From contig NZ_FOZG01000002.1 in the NCBI RefSeq assembly GCF_900113315.1, positions 868,001 through 932,000 on the forward strand: a stretch of DNA of 64,000 nucleotides, given 5' to 3'. Under the pieces are notes generated by a model. It ran no database searches and was not told where the DNA came from. It saw nothing but the letters and a program-made list of their open reading frames with translations. Positions 15,307 to 23,010 of this stretch are shown here, one piece after another. The DNA is from Sphingomonas jatrophae. GTDB lineage: Bacteria > Pseudomonadota > Alphaproteobacteria > Sphingomonadales > Sphingomonadaceae. The translations under genes and the position numbers were made by a program. Positions within the stretch are counted from its first letter, which is position 1. Each line of letters begins with the position of its first letter.

Positions 15307-16809
15307 ATGAGCCTCGCCCCCCGCCTCGACCTGCGCCAGTCGCAGTCGCTGGTGATGACGCCGCAGTTGCAGCAGGCGATCCGCCTGCTCGCGCTGTCCA
15401 ACCTGGAAGTCGAAGCGGCGGTCGCCGAGGAGATCGAGAAGAACCCGCTGCTGGAAACCGCGCGCGAGGAGGAGCCAAGCGAGCCCGCCGCGGACACGCA
15501 CGACGCCGATGGCGGTGGTGACGAGGCGCCCGAGCCCGAGAGCGCCGACCGCCTGATCGAGACGGGCGACGCCGCCGCGGACGCCCCGCTCGATGCCGAT
15601 TATGCGGCCGAAACCTTCCACCATGACGGCCCGACCGACGGCGCGCCGGGGTTGGACGGCGCGTTCGGTATCGACGGCGGGCGGAGCGCCGGTGGCGACG
15701 AGGCGCCCGACATTGACGGCCTGGGCGCCGGCGGCCTGTCGCTCCACGATCACCTGCGCGCGCAGGCCGGCCTTGCGCTGCGCGAACGCGACCGGCTGAT
15801 CGCCGAGCATCTGATCGACCTGATCGACGATGCCGGATACCTTACAGCGCCACTCGGTGAAGTGGCGTTGCGCCTCGGCCTTGCGGAGTCGGCGGTGGAG
15901 CGGGTGCTGACGATCGTGCAGGGCTTCGATCCGACCGGCGTCGGTGCGCGCAGCCTCGCCGAATGCCTCGCACTCCAGGCCCGCGAGGCGGATCGCTACG
16001 ATCCCTGCATGGCCGCGCTGATCGCAAACCTTGATCTGGTCGCGCGCGGCCAGCTCGCGCAGCTCAAGCGCATCTGCCGGGTGGACGACGAGGATCTGGC
16101 GGACATGATCCGCGAGCTGCGCGCCTACGATCCGAAGCCAGGTTTGCGCTTCGGCGGGGAGCCGGCGGCCCCCGTCACGCCCGATCTGTTCGTCGCGCGG
16201 ACCAAGGCCGGCTGGGCGATCGAGCTCAACGCCGCCACGCTGCCCCGCGTGCTGGTCAACCGCAGCTATTATGTCGAGCTGTCGTCGGGTGCGCAGGACA
16301 AGGCGTCCAGGGCGTGGCTGGCCGACTGCCTGCAATCGGCCAACTGGCTGGCCAAGGCGCTCGATCAGCGCGCGCGCACCATCGTCAAGGTGGCGACCGA
16401 ACTGGTCAAGCAGCAGGAGGGTTTCTTCCTCCACGGCGTCGAGGCGCTCAGGCCGCTGACGCTGAAGGCGGTGGCGGACGCGATCGGCATGCACGAATCG
16501 ACTGTCAGCCGCGTCACCTCGAACAAGTATCTCAGCTGCGCGCGCGGCCTGTTCGAGCTCAAATATTTCTTCACGAGCGGCGTCGCCTCGGCCGACGGTG
16601 GCGAGGCTGCGAGTGCGGCGGCGGTGAAAAGCCATATCGCCCGGCTGATCGCGAACGAGGGCGACAAGATCCTCTCCGACGACAAGCTGGTCGAGCTGCT
16701 CAACGAGCGCGGCTTCGATCTCGCGCGCCGCACCGTCGCCAAATATCGCGAGGCGATCGGCCTCGGCTCGTCGGTGCAGCGCCGCCGGGCAAAGGCGCTG
16801 GCGGGCTGA
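15307..16809 (+). CDS. rpoN: RNA polymerase sigma-54 factor
   Basis: A 500-residue sigma-54. Region I is the Gln/Leu-rich activator-interaction segment (RQSQSLVMTPQLQQAIRLL), region II is an acidic linker (residues about 55-145), region III contains the core-binding part and the HTH (HESTVSRVTSNKYL), and the RpoN box reads ARRTVAKYREAIGL near the C-terminus, contacting the -24 element. The lptB-rpoN order is standard in proteobacteria, but the usual followers hpf and ptsN are absent: a convergent FNR-type gene comes next. A GGCGGG/CCCGCC hairpin overlaps the two 3' ends. Confidence 0.95.
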   Translation: MSLAPRLDLRQSQSLVMTPQLQQAIRLLALSNLEVEAAVAEEIEKNPLLETAREEEPSEPAADTHDADGGGDEAPEPESADRLIETGDAAADAPLDADYAAETFHHDGPTDGAPGLDGAFGIDGGRSAGGDEAPDIDGLGAGGLSLHDHLRAQAGLALRERDRLIAEHLIDLIDDAGYLTAPLGEVALRLGLAESAVERVLTIVQGFDPTGVGARSLAECLALQAREADRYDPCMAALIANLDLVARGQLAQLKRICRVDDEDLADMIRELRAYDPKPGLRFGGEPAAPVTPDLFVARTKAGWAIELNAATLPRVLVNRSYYVELSSGAQDKASRAWLADCLQSANWLAKALDQRARTIVKVATELVKQQEGFFLHGVEALRPLTLKAVADAIGMHESTVSRVTSNKYLSCARGLFELKYFFTSGVASADGGEAASAAAVKSHIARLIANEGDKILSDDKLVELLNERGFDLARRTVAKYREAIGLGSSVQRRRAKALAG

Positions 16810-16813
16810 GGGT

Positions 16814-17512
16814 TCAACCCGCCGCGAGGCGGGCGAGGGCATCGGGGTCGAGGATCGTCACCGCTCGCCGCGCCGGCAGCCGCACCAGCCCGTCGCGCTC
16901 GAATCGCGTGAGCCGCCGGCTCACCGTCTCGATCGTCAGGCCGAGCAGCCGGGCGATCCCGGCACGATCGAGCGGCAGATCGAACGTGACCGGCAGGCCC
17001 GGCGCCCCGCTGCATCCGCCCGCCCGCGCGGCGATGTCGAGCAGGAAGCCGGCGATGCGCGCCTCCGCCGATCCGCGCGCGAGCGTCAGCATGCGGCCCC
17101 GTGCCTCGGTGAGTGCTGCCAGCGTGCGTTCCAGCAGCAGCCGCTCCATCGCCGGATGCTCCGCCAGCACGCGCTCGAATCCCTCGCGCGGGAAGACGCA
17201 CAGCTCGGCTGGGGCGAGCGCCGTGACCGTAAAGTCCGCGCGGGTCGCCCAAGGGCGGCCGACGAAGTCCGCGGGGTAGAGCAGGCCGACGATCTGCTCT
17301 TCGCCACCCAGGCTGGAGGTGGTCAGCGTCAGTATGCCCGACAGCAGGTTGGCGCAGACGTCGCTCTCATCACCCGCCCAGGCGAAGCGTTCGCCCGCCG
17401 CCAGCCTGCGCCGCCGCCCCAGTCGGTTCAGCGCACCCAGCTGCACGTCGTCGAGCGCGCCGCACAGCGCCCGGTCGCGTACCGCGCAATCGGAGCAGAC
17501 AGGGGCCGTCAT
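16814..17512 (-). CDS. FNR-type oxygen-responsive regulator (FnrL-like)
   Basis: A 232-residue Crp/Fnr protein. Four cysteines fit an oxygen-labile 4Fe-4S site: C6, C9 and C17 (CSDCAVRDRALC) and C105 (ELCVF). The effector domain is followed by a dimer helix and an HTH with recognition helix ETVSRRLTRFE, which has the E-x2-SR contacts of FNR that read TTGAT/TTGAC half-sites. Start is the ATG at 17512; the longer frame upstream crosses the divergent regulatory region. A perfect TTGAC-N4-GTCAA palindrome 40 bases upstream suggests autoregulation or control of the divergent small gene. Confidence 0.88.
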   Translation of the reverse strand: MTAPVCSDCAVRDRALCGALDDVQLGALNRLGRRRRLAAGERFAWAGDESDVCANLLSGILTLTTSSLGGEEQIVGLLYPADFVGRPWATRADFTVTALAPAELCVFPREGFERVLAEHPAMERLLLERTLAALTEARGRMLTLARGSAEARIAGFLLDIAARAGGCSGAPGLPVTFDLPLDRAGIARLLGLTIETVSRRLTRFERDGLVRLPARRAVTILDPDALARLAAG

Positions 17513-17551
17513 CGCGCCTCCACATAGGACGGCTCCGCCCCGCGACCAACT

Positions 17552-17565
17552 TTGACCGCGGTCAA
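17552..17565. promoter_or_regulatory. FNR/FixK-type binding site
   Basis: A perfect 14-base palindrome TTGAC-CGCG-GTCAA between the FNR-type gene and a divergent 36-codon gene. It fits the FNR/FixK consensus TTGAY-N4-RTCAA. Its centre is about 61 bases from the small gene's ATG and 46 from the regulator's ATG, so a class II activator position (-41.5) would put the small gene's +1 near 17600 and leave a 20-base leader holding its ribosome site. Confidence 0.75.
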
Positions 17566-17619
17566 GGAAGCGGCGGGCAGCGGGGCGCAAGGCAGCGGCA
17601 CCAACCAAGGAGACCTGCC

Positions 17620-17730
17620 ATGCTGAACTTCATCGGGACCCATTTCGCGCTCGTGCCGATCCTCGCCGCCAGTCTCTTCGCCGTCACGCTCGGCACGGCC
17701 AGCGTGCGCGACGCCTTTCATCGCGGGTAA
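17620..17730 (+). CDS. 36-residue single-span membrane peptide
   Basis: Short gene starting MLNFIGTHFALVPILAASL and ending DAFHRG. Residues about 8-27 form one hydrophobic helix, with a short polar N-terminus and a basic tail. It is supported by an excellent ribosome site, AAGGAG seven bases before the ATG, and by the FNR/FixK palindrome upstream. I do not recognise the family. Size and context recall small subunits of terminal oxidases (CydX- or CcoS-like) but no diagnostic residue supports that. It is too short for ordinary gene callers. Confidence 0.62.
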   Translation: MLNFIGTHFALVPILAASLFAVTLGTASVRDAFHRG

Positions 17731-17796
17731 GCGGACGCGGCACCGGAACGACTTGTAATTGCCGGTTGTTGCCTGCCTGAAGGACAGGAGGCAGGG

Positions 17797-18702
17797 ATGG
17801 TGAAGGCATCGGATATCCGCGCGCACATGGCCGTGGTCGATTCCGTCGGCGTGCATGTCGGCACGGTGGATCATGCCGGCGACGACGGCATCAAGCTGGC
17901 GCGCAAGGATGCCGGCGACGGCAAGCATCATCACCTGCCGCTGAGCGCGGTCGCCCGCGTGGACGAGAAGGTGCATTTAAACAACACCGCCGCCCTGCTC
18001 GACATGCCCGTTGCGGCCGTCGGCGCGGCGGCGGGTGCTGCCGGGGCCTCGCATGATGGCCTGCTGCCACCGGTCAAGAACCGGGCGGTGGACGATGCCA
18101 AGCCGCGCGGCAATTTCTACCTGCCGTGGATCGTCGGCATCGTCGGCGTGATTCTCCTGCTCCTGCTGCTGCGCAGCTGCTTAGATCGCGACGAGCCTGC
18201 ACCGGTCGCCGATCCGGCCGCCACGGCAACGGCGTCGGGGGCGACGGCGGCGCTGCCGGTGGAGGCGGTGGCGCTGCCCAACGGCACGTCGGTGAACGTC
18301 GAGCCGAACTCGCTCAACTATTCGCTGCAGCGCTACCTTGCCTCCAACGAGGCCGCGCCGCGCACCTTCCAGTTCGACAAGCTGAACTTCGACACCAGCT
18401 CCGCTGTGATCCGGCCGGAGGATCAGGCAAATGTCGATGCGCTCGCGCAGATCCTCGCCGCCTATCCGGCCGCGCGTGGCCGCATCACCGGCTATACCGA
18501 CGCTCGCGGTTCGGGTGCGGCGAACGCGACGCTCGGCGCAGAGCGCGCGCAGGCGGTGGTCGCGGCGCTCACCGCCAAGGGCATCGATGCCAGCCGGCTT
18601 GAGGCGGTATCGGGCGGCGAGGCCAACCCGACCGACAGCAACGCCACCAGCGAGGGGCAGTTCGAGAATCGCCGCACCGAGCTGACCGTCACCGCCAAGT
18701 AA
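17797..18702 (+). CDS. DUF2171 - transmembrane - OmpA-domain protein
   Basis: A 301-residue chimera. Residues 1-70 resemble DUF2171 (AHMAVVDSVGVHVGTVD, then HHHLPLSAVARVDEKVHL), a PRC-barrel-like small domain that is usually free-standing. A single membrane span lies at about 108-126. Residues 185-301 are an OmpA C-terminal peptidoglycan-binding domain (FQFDKLNFDTSSAVI, ITGYTDARGS, LSAERAQ-like segment, FENRRTELTV). It may tether the envelope, with the DUF2171 part on the cytoplasmic side. Strong GGAGG ribosome site before the ATG; a long hairpin follows the stop. Confidence 0.85.
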   Translation: MVKASDIRAHMAVVDSVGVHVGTVDHAGDDGIKLARKDAGDGKHHHLPLSAVARVDEKVHLNNTAALLDMPVAAVGAAAGAAGASHDGLLPPVKNRAVDDAKPRGNFYLPWIVGIVGVILLLLLLRSCLDRDEPAPVADPAATATASGATAALPVEAVALPNGTSVNVEPNSLNYSLQRYLASNEAAPRTFQFDKLNFDTSSAVIRPEDQANVDALAQILAAYPAARGRITGYTDARGSGAANATLGAERAQAVVAALTAKGIDASRLEAVSGGEANPTDSNATSEGQFENRRTELTVTAK

Positions 18703-18706
18703 CCGC

Positions 18707-18747
18707 ATGCGCCGGCCGGAGCCCGCTCACGGGCCCGGCTGGCGCAT
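18707..18747. terminator. Long hairpin between convergent genes
   Basis: Outer stem ATGCGCC / GGCGCAT (18707-18713 with 18741-18747) continuing through GCCGG / CCGGC to an inner GCCCG-CTCA-CGGGC hairpin, which makes a nearly continuous 18-bp stem. It sits exactly between the OmpA-domain gene and the stop of the convergent regulator and likely serves both. Confidence 0.7.
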
Positions 18748-20165
18748 CACAGCACCTTGTACGGCACCACCCCGCGCACGTCGGGGTCAACCGCGATCGG
18801 CCGCTCGGCTGGTGGGAAGGCGCGCTGGTCGCAATCCGGGCGGGGGCACAGGCGGCAGGAGATGCCGATCGGCGTCGCCGCCCCCGTGCTCACGTCGATC
18901 CCATCGGCATAGATGAACTCGGCCGCATGGCTCGCCTCGCAGCCGAGCGCGACGGCATAGCGGCGCGGGGCTCGCGCAAAGCTGCCCGATGGCTTCACCA
19001 GCCCCTTGGCCATCGACACATAGCGCACGCCGTCGGGCGTTTCCGCCAGCTGGACGAGGATGCGATCAGGGATCGCGACCGCCTCGTGCACGATCCAGAG
19101 CGGGCAGGCGCCGCCGAAGCGGGCGAATTGCAGCCGCGTCGCCGAATGGCGCTTGGTGATGTTGCCCGCCATATCGACGCGACAGAAGAAGACGGGCAGC
19201 CCCCGCGCGTCCGGCCGCTGCAGGGTGGACAGGCGGTGGCACGCCTGCTCGAAGCTGACCGCGAAGCGCTGCGCCAGCCGGTCGATGTCGTGGCGCATCG
19301 CCCGCGCCGCCGTGCGGAAGTCGCCATAGGGCATGGTCAGCGCCCCCGCGGCATAATTGGCGAGGCCGACCGCCAGCAGCCGCCGCGCCTCGCCAGTGCG
19401 CAGGTCCGCCGCTGCCGCAACCACGGCGATCTCGCCGTCCAGCTCCATCGCCGCCAGCTGGTGCGCCAGCAGGAAGCGGCGGCTGGCGGGCGGCGCCACC
19501 CGGTCGATCGTCAGCCGCCGCGCGGCACGGTCGAACGCCCGGAGCGGCTGTGCCTCGCCGCCTGCCGTGTCGATGACGACACCGTGCCGGTCGCGCAGGC
19601 GGCGGGCGAGCGCCTCGTCATCCGCCCCGCCCAGTGCGTCGGCCAGCGCTTCGGCCGCCCGGTCGATCGGATCGACATAATTGCCGGCGAGGTGAAACCA
19701 GTCGCGCACTTCCTCCCACGGCAAGCGCGCGCCCTCCCCGCCCGAGACCCCGCTCGCCAGCGCCTCGTCGCGCATGTGGCGCGCCTCCTCGGTTGCGCGC
19801 CATGCAGCGTGGAGGCGAAGGAAACGCTGCGCCAGCGCGGGCGCCGCCTCGCCCGCCCGCGCGAGGCCGGGCGCCTCGTCGAGATCGGCGAACAGGGGGT
19901 CGGCCAGCGCCTCCGCCAGCCCGGCGAGGTGGACGCCCTGCGCACGACTCCACGCCGCCGGAAAGGCCCGCGCCAGCGCCGCATCCACCGCCGCCGTCAC
20001 CGGCCGGTCGTCATTCTCCAGCTGCGACAGATAGCTGACCGACAGGCCCAGCCGCGCCGCGCATGCCGCCTGCCCCAGCCCCGCCTCGCGCCGCAGCCGG
20101 CGGATCGCGCCGCCGGCGAACAGCCGCACCGGCGCGGCCTGTAGCGTCCCTGTATGCAGATCCAT
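18747..20165 (-). CDS. Short-chain fatty acyl-CoA regulator (ScfR/PrpR type XRE)
   Basis: A 472-residue regulator. Residues about 18-75 are an XRE helix-turn-helix ([32 protein letters not shown]), followed by an IrrE/ImmA-like central part ([16 protein letters not shown]) and a C-terminal DUF2083 region with a Cys cluster ([16 protein letters not shown]) as in RamB/PrpR/ScfR proteins. Mycobacterial PrpR carries an iron-sulfur cluster in this region and binds short-chain acyl-CoA. Divergent from the propionyl-CoA gene set, it is the obvious regulator of that operon. ATG 20165 is used; a TTG three codons earlier is possible. Confidence 0.9.
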   Translation of the reverse strand: MDLHTGTLQAAPVRLFAGGAIRRLRREAGLGQAACAARLGLSVSYLSQLENDDRPVTAAVDAALARAFPAAWSRAQGVHLAGLAEALADPLFADLDEAPGLARAGEAAPALAQRFLRLHAAWRATEEARHMRDEALASGVSGGEGARLPWEEVRDWFHLAGNYVDPIDRAAEALADALGGADDEALARRLRDRHGVVIDTAGGEAQPLRAFDRAARRLTIDRVAPPASRRFLLAHQLAAMELDGEIAVVAAAADLRTGEARRLLAVGLANYAAGALTMPYGDFRTAARAMRHDIDRLAQRFAVSFEQACHRLSTLQRPDARGLPVFFCRVDMAGNITKRHSATRLQFARFGGACPLWIVHEAVAIPDRILVQLAETPDGVRYVSMAKGLVKPSGSFARAPRRYAVALGCEASHAAEFIYADGIDVSTGAATPIGISCRLCPRPDCDQRAFPPAERPIAVDPDVRGVVPYKVL

Positions 20166-20215
20166 GGTTCGCAATTCCGCAACTTCACATTGGACTTATC
20201 GCGGCATGCTTGCGA
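20166..20215. promoter_or_regulatory. Candidate ScfR/PrpR operator region
   Basis: The 79-base gap between the divergent regulator and pccB contains TTCGCAA (20168-20174), a second CCGCAA (20177-20182) and, in opposite orientation, TTGCGA (20210-20215). PrpR/RamB-type regulators bind TTTGCAA-like repeats, so these copies are reasonable operator half-sites; the assignment is inference. Confidence 0.4.
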
Positions 20216-20244
20216 GGGGAAGCGCCCGGCCAAGTGGAGGTAGT

Positions 20245-21777
20245 GTGCTCGCGATCCTGGAGAAGCTGGAAAAGAAGCGCGCCGAGGCGCGGCTGGGCGG
20301 CGGTCAGGCGCGCATCGACGCGCAGCACAAGAAAGGCCGCCTCACTGCGCGCGAGCGGCTGGACGTGCTGCTCGATCCCGGCTCGTTCGAGGAGGTGGAC
20401 GCCTACGTCGAGCACAACTGCGTCGATTTCGGCATGCAGGACACGGTGATCCCCGGCGACGGCGTGGTCACGGGCTCCGGCACGATCAACGGCCGGCTGG
20501 TCTTCGTCTTCAGCCAGGATTTCACCGTCTTCGGCGGCTCGCTGTCCGAGCGGCACGCGCAGAAGATCTGCAAGATCATGGACATGGCGCTGAAGGTTGG
20601 CGCGCCCGTGATCGGCCTCAACGATTCCGGCGGCGCGCGCATCCAGGAAGGCGTCGCTTCGCTCGGCGGCTATGCCGAGGTGTTCCAGCGCAACGTGCTC
20701 GCCTCCGGCGTCGTGCCGCAGATCAGCCTGATCATGGGCCCGTGCGCGGGCGGCGCGGTCTATTCGCCGGCGATGACGGACTTCATCTTCATGGTGAAGG
20801 ACAGCAGCTACATGTTCGTCACCGGGCCGGATGTGGTAAAGACCGTCACCAACGAGGTGGTGACGCAGGAGGAACTGGGCGGCGCCGTCACCCACACGAC
20901 CAAGTCGGGCGTGGCCGACGTCGCGTTCGAGAATGACATTGAGGCGTTGCTCGCCACGCGCGATTTCTTCGATTTTCTGCCGCTCAGCAACCGCGTCGAG
21001 GTGCCCGAGCGGCCGACCGACGACGCCGCCGACCGGCTGGACATGAGCCTCGACACGCTCATCCCCGACAACGCCAACAAGCCCTACGACATGAAGGAGC
21101 TGATCCGGAAGGTCGTCGACGAGGGCGATTTCTTCGAGACGCAGCCGACGCATGCGCCCAACATCGTCACCGGCTTCGGCCGGATCGAGGGGCGCACCGT
21201 TGGCATCGTCGCCAATCAGCCGCTGGCGCTGGCGGGCGTGCTCGACATCAATTCGGCCAAGAAAGGCGGTCGCTTCGTCCGCTTCTGCGACGCCTTCGAT
21301 ATCCCGATCGTCACCTTCGTCGACGTGCCAGGCTTCCTCCCCGGCACCGCGCAGGAGCATAACGGCATCATCAAGCACGGCGCGAAGCTGCTCTTCGCCT
21401 ATGCCGAGGCGACCGTGCCGAAGATCACCGTCATCACGCGCAAGGCTTATGGCGGCGCCTATGACGTGATGAGCTCCAAGCATCTGCGCGGCGACCTCAA
21501 CTACGCCTGGCCGACCGCCGAGATCGCCGTGATGGGTGCGAAGGGTGCGGTGGAGATCATCTTCCGCAAGGATATCGGCGACCCCGATAAGATCGCCGCG
21601 CGCACTGCTGAATATGAAGCGCGCTTCGCCAACCCGTTCGTGGCGGCGTCCAAGGGCTTCATCGACGAGGTGATTATGCCTCACTCCACCCGCCGCCGCA
21701 TCGCACTGGGCCTCCGCAAGCTGCGCGGCAAGCAGCTGGAGAACCCTTGGAAGAAGCACGACAACATCCCGCTTTAA
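20245..21777 (+). CDS. pccB: Propionyl-CoA carboxylase beta subunit (carboxyltransferase)
   Basis: A 510-residue carboxyltransferase of the biotin-dependent acyl-CoA carboxylase family; transfers carboxyl from biotin to propionyl-CoA giving (S)-methylmalonyl-CoA. The two crotonase-fold halves show the oxyanion glycines [12 protein letters not shown] and [12 protein letters not shown] in the N-half and [21 protein letters not shown] and [12 protein letters not shown] in the C-half. GTG 20245 is chosen as start because GGAGG precedes it and the length then matches the family (510). First gene of the propionate operon; the alpha subunit is eight genes on at 27143. Confidence 0.96.
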   Translation: MLAILEKLEKKRAEARLGGGQARIDAQHKKGRLTARERLDVLLDPGSFEEVDAYVEHNCVDFGMQDTVIPGDGVVTGSGTINGRLVFVFSQDFTVFGGSLSERHAQKICKIMDMALKVGAPVIGLNDSGGARIQEGVASLGGYAEVFQRNVLASGVVPQISLIMGPCAGGAVYSPAMTDFIFMVKDSSYMFVTGPDVVKTVTNEVVTQEELGGAVTHTTKSGVADVAFENDIEALLATRDFFDFLPLSNRVEVPERPTDDAADRLDMSLDTLIPDNANKPYDMKELIRKVVDEGDFFETQPTHAPNIVTGFGRIEGRTVGIVANQPLALAGVLDINSAKKGGRFVRFCDAFDIPIVTFVDVPGFLPGTAQEHNGIIKHGAKLLFAYAEATVPKITVITRKAYGGAYDVMSSKHLRGDLNYAWPTAEIAVMGAKGAVEIIFRKDIGDPDKIAARTAEYEARFANPFVAASKGFIDEVIMPHSTRRRIALGLRKLRGKQLENPWKKHDNIPL

Positions 21778-21787
21778 GGATGGACGC

Positions 21788-22231
21788 ATGAAGCTCGGCC
21801 GCCTCAACCATATCGGCGTCGCGACGCCCTCGCTCGAGAAGAGCATCGCTTATTATCGCGACGTGATGGGCGCGACGAAGATCCACGATCCGTTCGACCT
21901 GCCGGCGCAAGGCGTGAAGGTGTGCTTCGTCGATACGCCCGGCGAGAATGGCACGGCTGGCACGCAGATCGAGCTGATCGAGCCGCTGGGGGCGGAGTCG
22001 CCGATCCACGGCTTTATCGCCAAGAACCCGGCCGGCGGGCAGCACCACATGTGCTACGAAGTGCCCGACATCCACGAAGCCAAGGCGTGGTTCGAGGGCC
22101 GCGGCGCGCGCGTGCTGGGCGAACCCCGCATCGGTGCGCACGGCACGCTGATCTTCTTCGTCCACCCCAAGGACATGAACGGCGTGCTGACCGAGATCAT
22201 GGAATCTCCAAAGGAAGGTGCCGGGCATTGA
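21788..22231 (+). CDS. mce: Methylmalonyl-CoA epimerase
   Basis: A 147-residue VOC-fold epimerase converting (S)- to (R)-methylmalonyl-CoA, the form used by the mutase. Metal ligands typical of the family are visible: His in RLNHIGVATPSLEKS, His in GGQQHHMCYEVPDI (PAGGQHHMCYEV) and Glu near the C-terminus (GVLTEIME). Ten bases separate it from pccB, and its stop overlaps the following TTG start. Confidence 0.95.
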   Translation: MKLGRLNHIGVATPSLEKSIAYYRDVMGATKIHDPFDLPAQGVKVCFVDTPGENGTAGTQIELIEPLGAESPIHGFIAKNPAGGQHHMCYEVPDIHEAKAWFEGRGARVLGEPRIGAHGTLIFFVHPKDMNGVLTEIMESPKEGAGH

Positions 22232-23010
22232 CCTACCGCCACATCCGCCTCGATCTGGCCGACCGCGTCGCCACGATCACGCTCGCCCGGCCGGAGCGGC
22301 TGAACGCGCTCGTCCCCTCGCTGTTCGACGAGGCCAGCCACGCGATCGACGCCGCGCTCGAACAGGGTGCGCGCGCGCTGGTCATCACGGGTGAGGGCCG
22401 CGCCTTCTGCTCGGGGGCGGATCTGCACGGCGAGGGCGACGATGCACTCCCCGAGGATCTCGGCGCGATCATCGACCGCGCCTATAATCCCTTCAGCCGC
22501 AAGATCGCCGCGCTCGACGTGCCCGTCGTCACCGCGGTGAACGGGCTGGCGGCGGGTGCGGGCTGCGGCCTCGCGCTGCTCGGCGACATCGTCGTGATGG
22601 CACGCTCGGCCTATCTGCTGCTCGCCTTCGTCAATATCGGCCTCGTGCCCGATGCCGGCGCGACGTGGCTCGTCGCCAAGGGGGCCGGCCGCGCCAAGGC
22701 GTTGGAAATGGCGCTGCTGGGTGAGAAGCTGGCCGCCGATCAGGCGCATGAGGCAGGTCTCGTCACCCGTGTGGTCGATGACGGCTCGGTGCTGGAGCAG
22801 GCGCAGGCGATCGCGGCGAAGCTGGCCGCCGGGCCGACGGTCGCGATCGGCATGATCCGTCGCCAGGTCGCCGCCGCGCTCAGCCAGACGCTCGACGAGA
22901 CGCTGGATGCCGAGCGGGACAATCAGCGCGTGGCGGGCCGCACCGCCGATTTCCGCGAGGCCGTCGCCGCCTTTGCGGAAAAGCGGAAGCCGCAGTTCGA
23001 GGGACGATGA
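22228..23010 (+). CDS. Enoyl-CoA hydratase/isomerase family protein
   Basis: A 260-residue crotonase-fold protein with oxyanion-hole motifs [12 protein letters not shown] and [19 protein letters not shown]; the second catalytic region is [15 protein letters not shown]. At the first catalytic Glu position of true hydratases there is Gly-Cys-Gly, closer to PaaG-type isomerases, so hydration of enoyl-CoA is not assured. TTG 22228 is taken as start because it overlaps the mce stop (TTGA) and an AAGGAAGG ribosome site precedes it. Its role in a propionyl-CoA operon is unclear. Confidence 0.85.
   Translation: MTYRHIRLDLADRVATITLARPERLNALVPSLFDEASHAIDAALEQGARALVITGEGRAFCSGADLHGEGDDALPEDLGAIIDRAYNPFSRKIAALDVPVVTAVNGLAAGAGCGLALLGDIVVMARSAYLLLAFVNIGLVPDAGATWLVAKGAGRAKALEMALLGEKLAADQAHEAGLVTRVVDDGSVLEQAQAIAAKLAAGPTVAIGMIRRQVAAALSQTLDETLDAERDNQRVAGRTADFREAVAAFAEKRKPQFEGR

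Noticed and set aside
16800-16823. Intrinsic terminator for rpoN
   Set aside because: A GGCGGG/CCCGCC hairpin exists but overlaps the end of the convergent gene and lacks a T-run, so it is only mentioned under rpoN.
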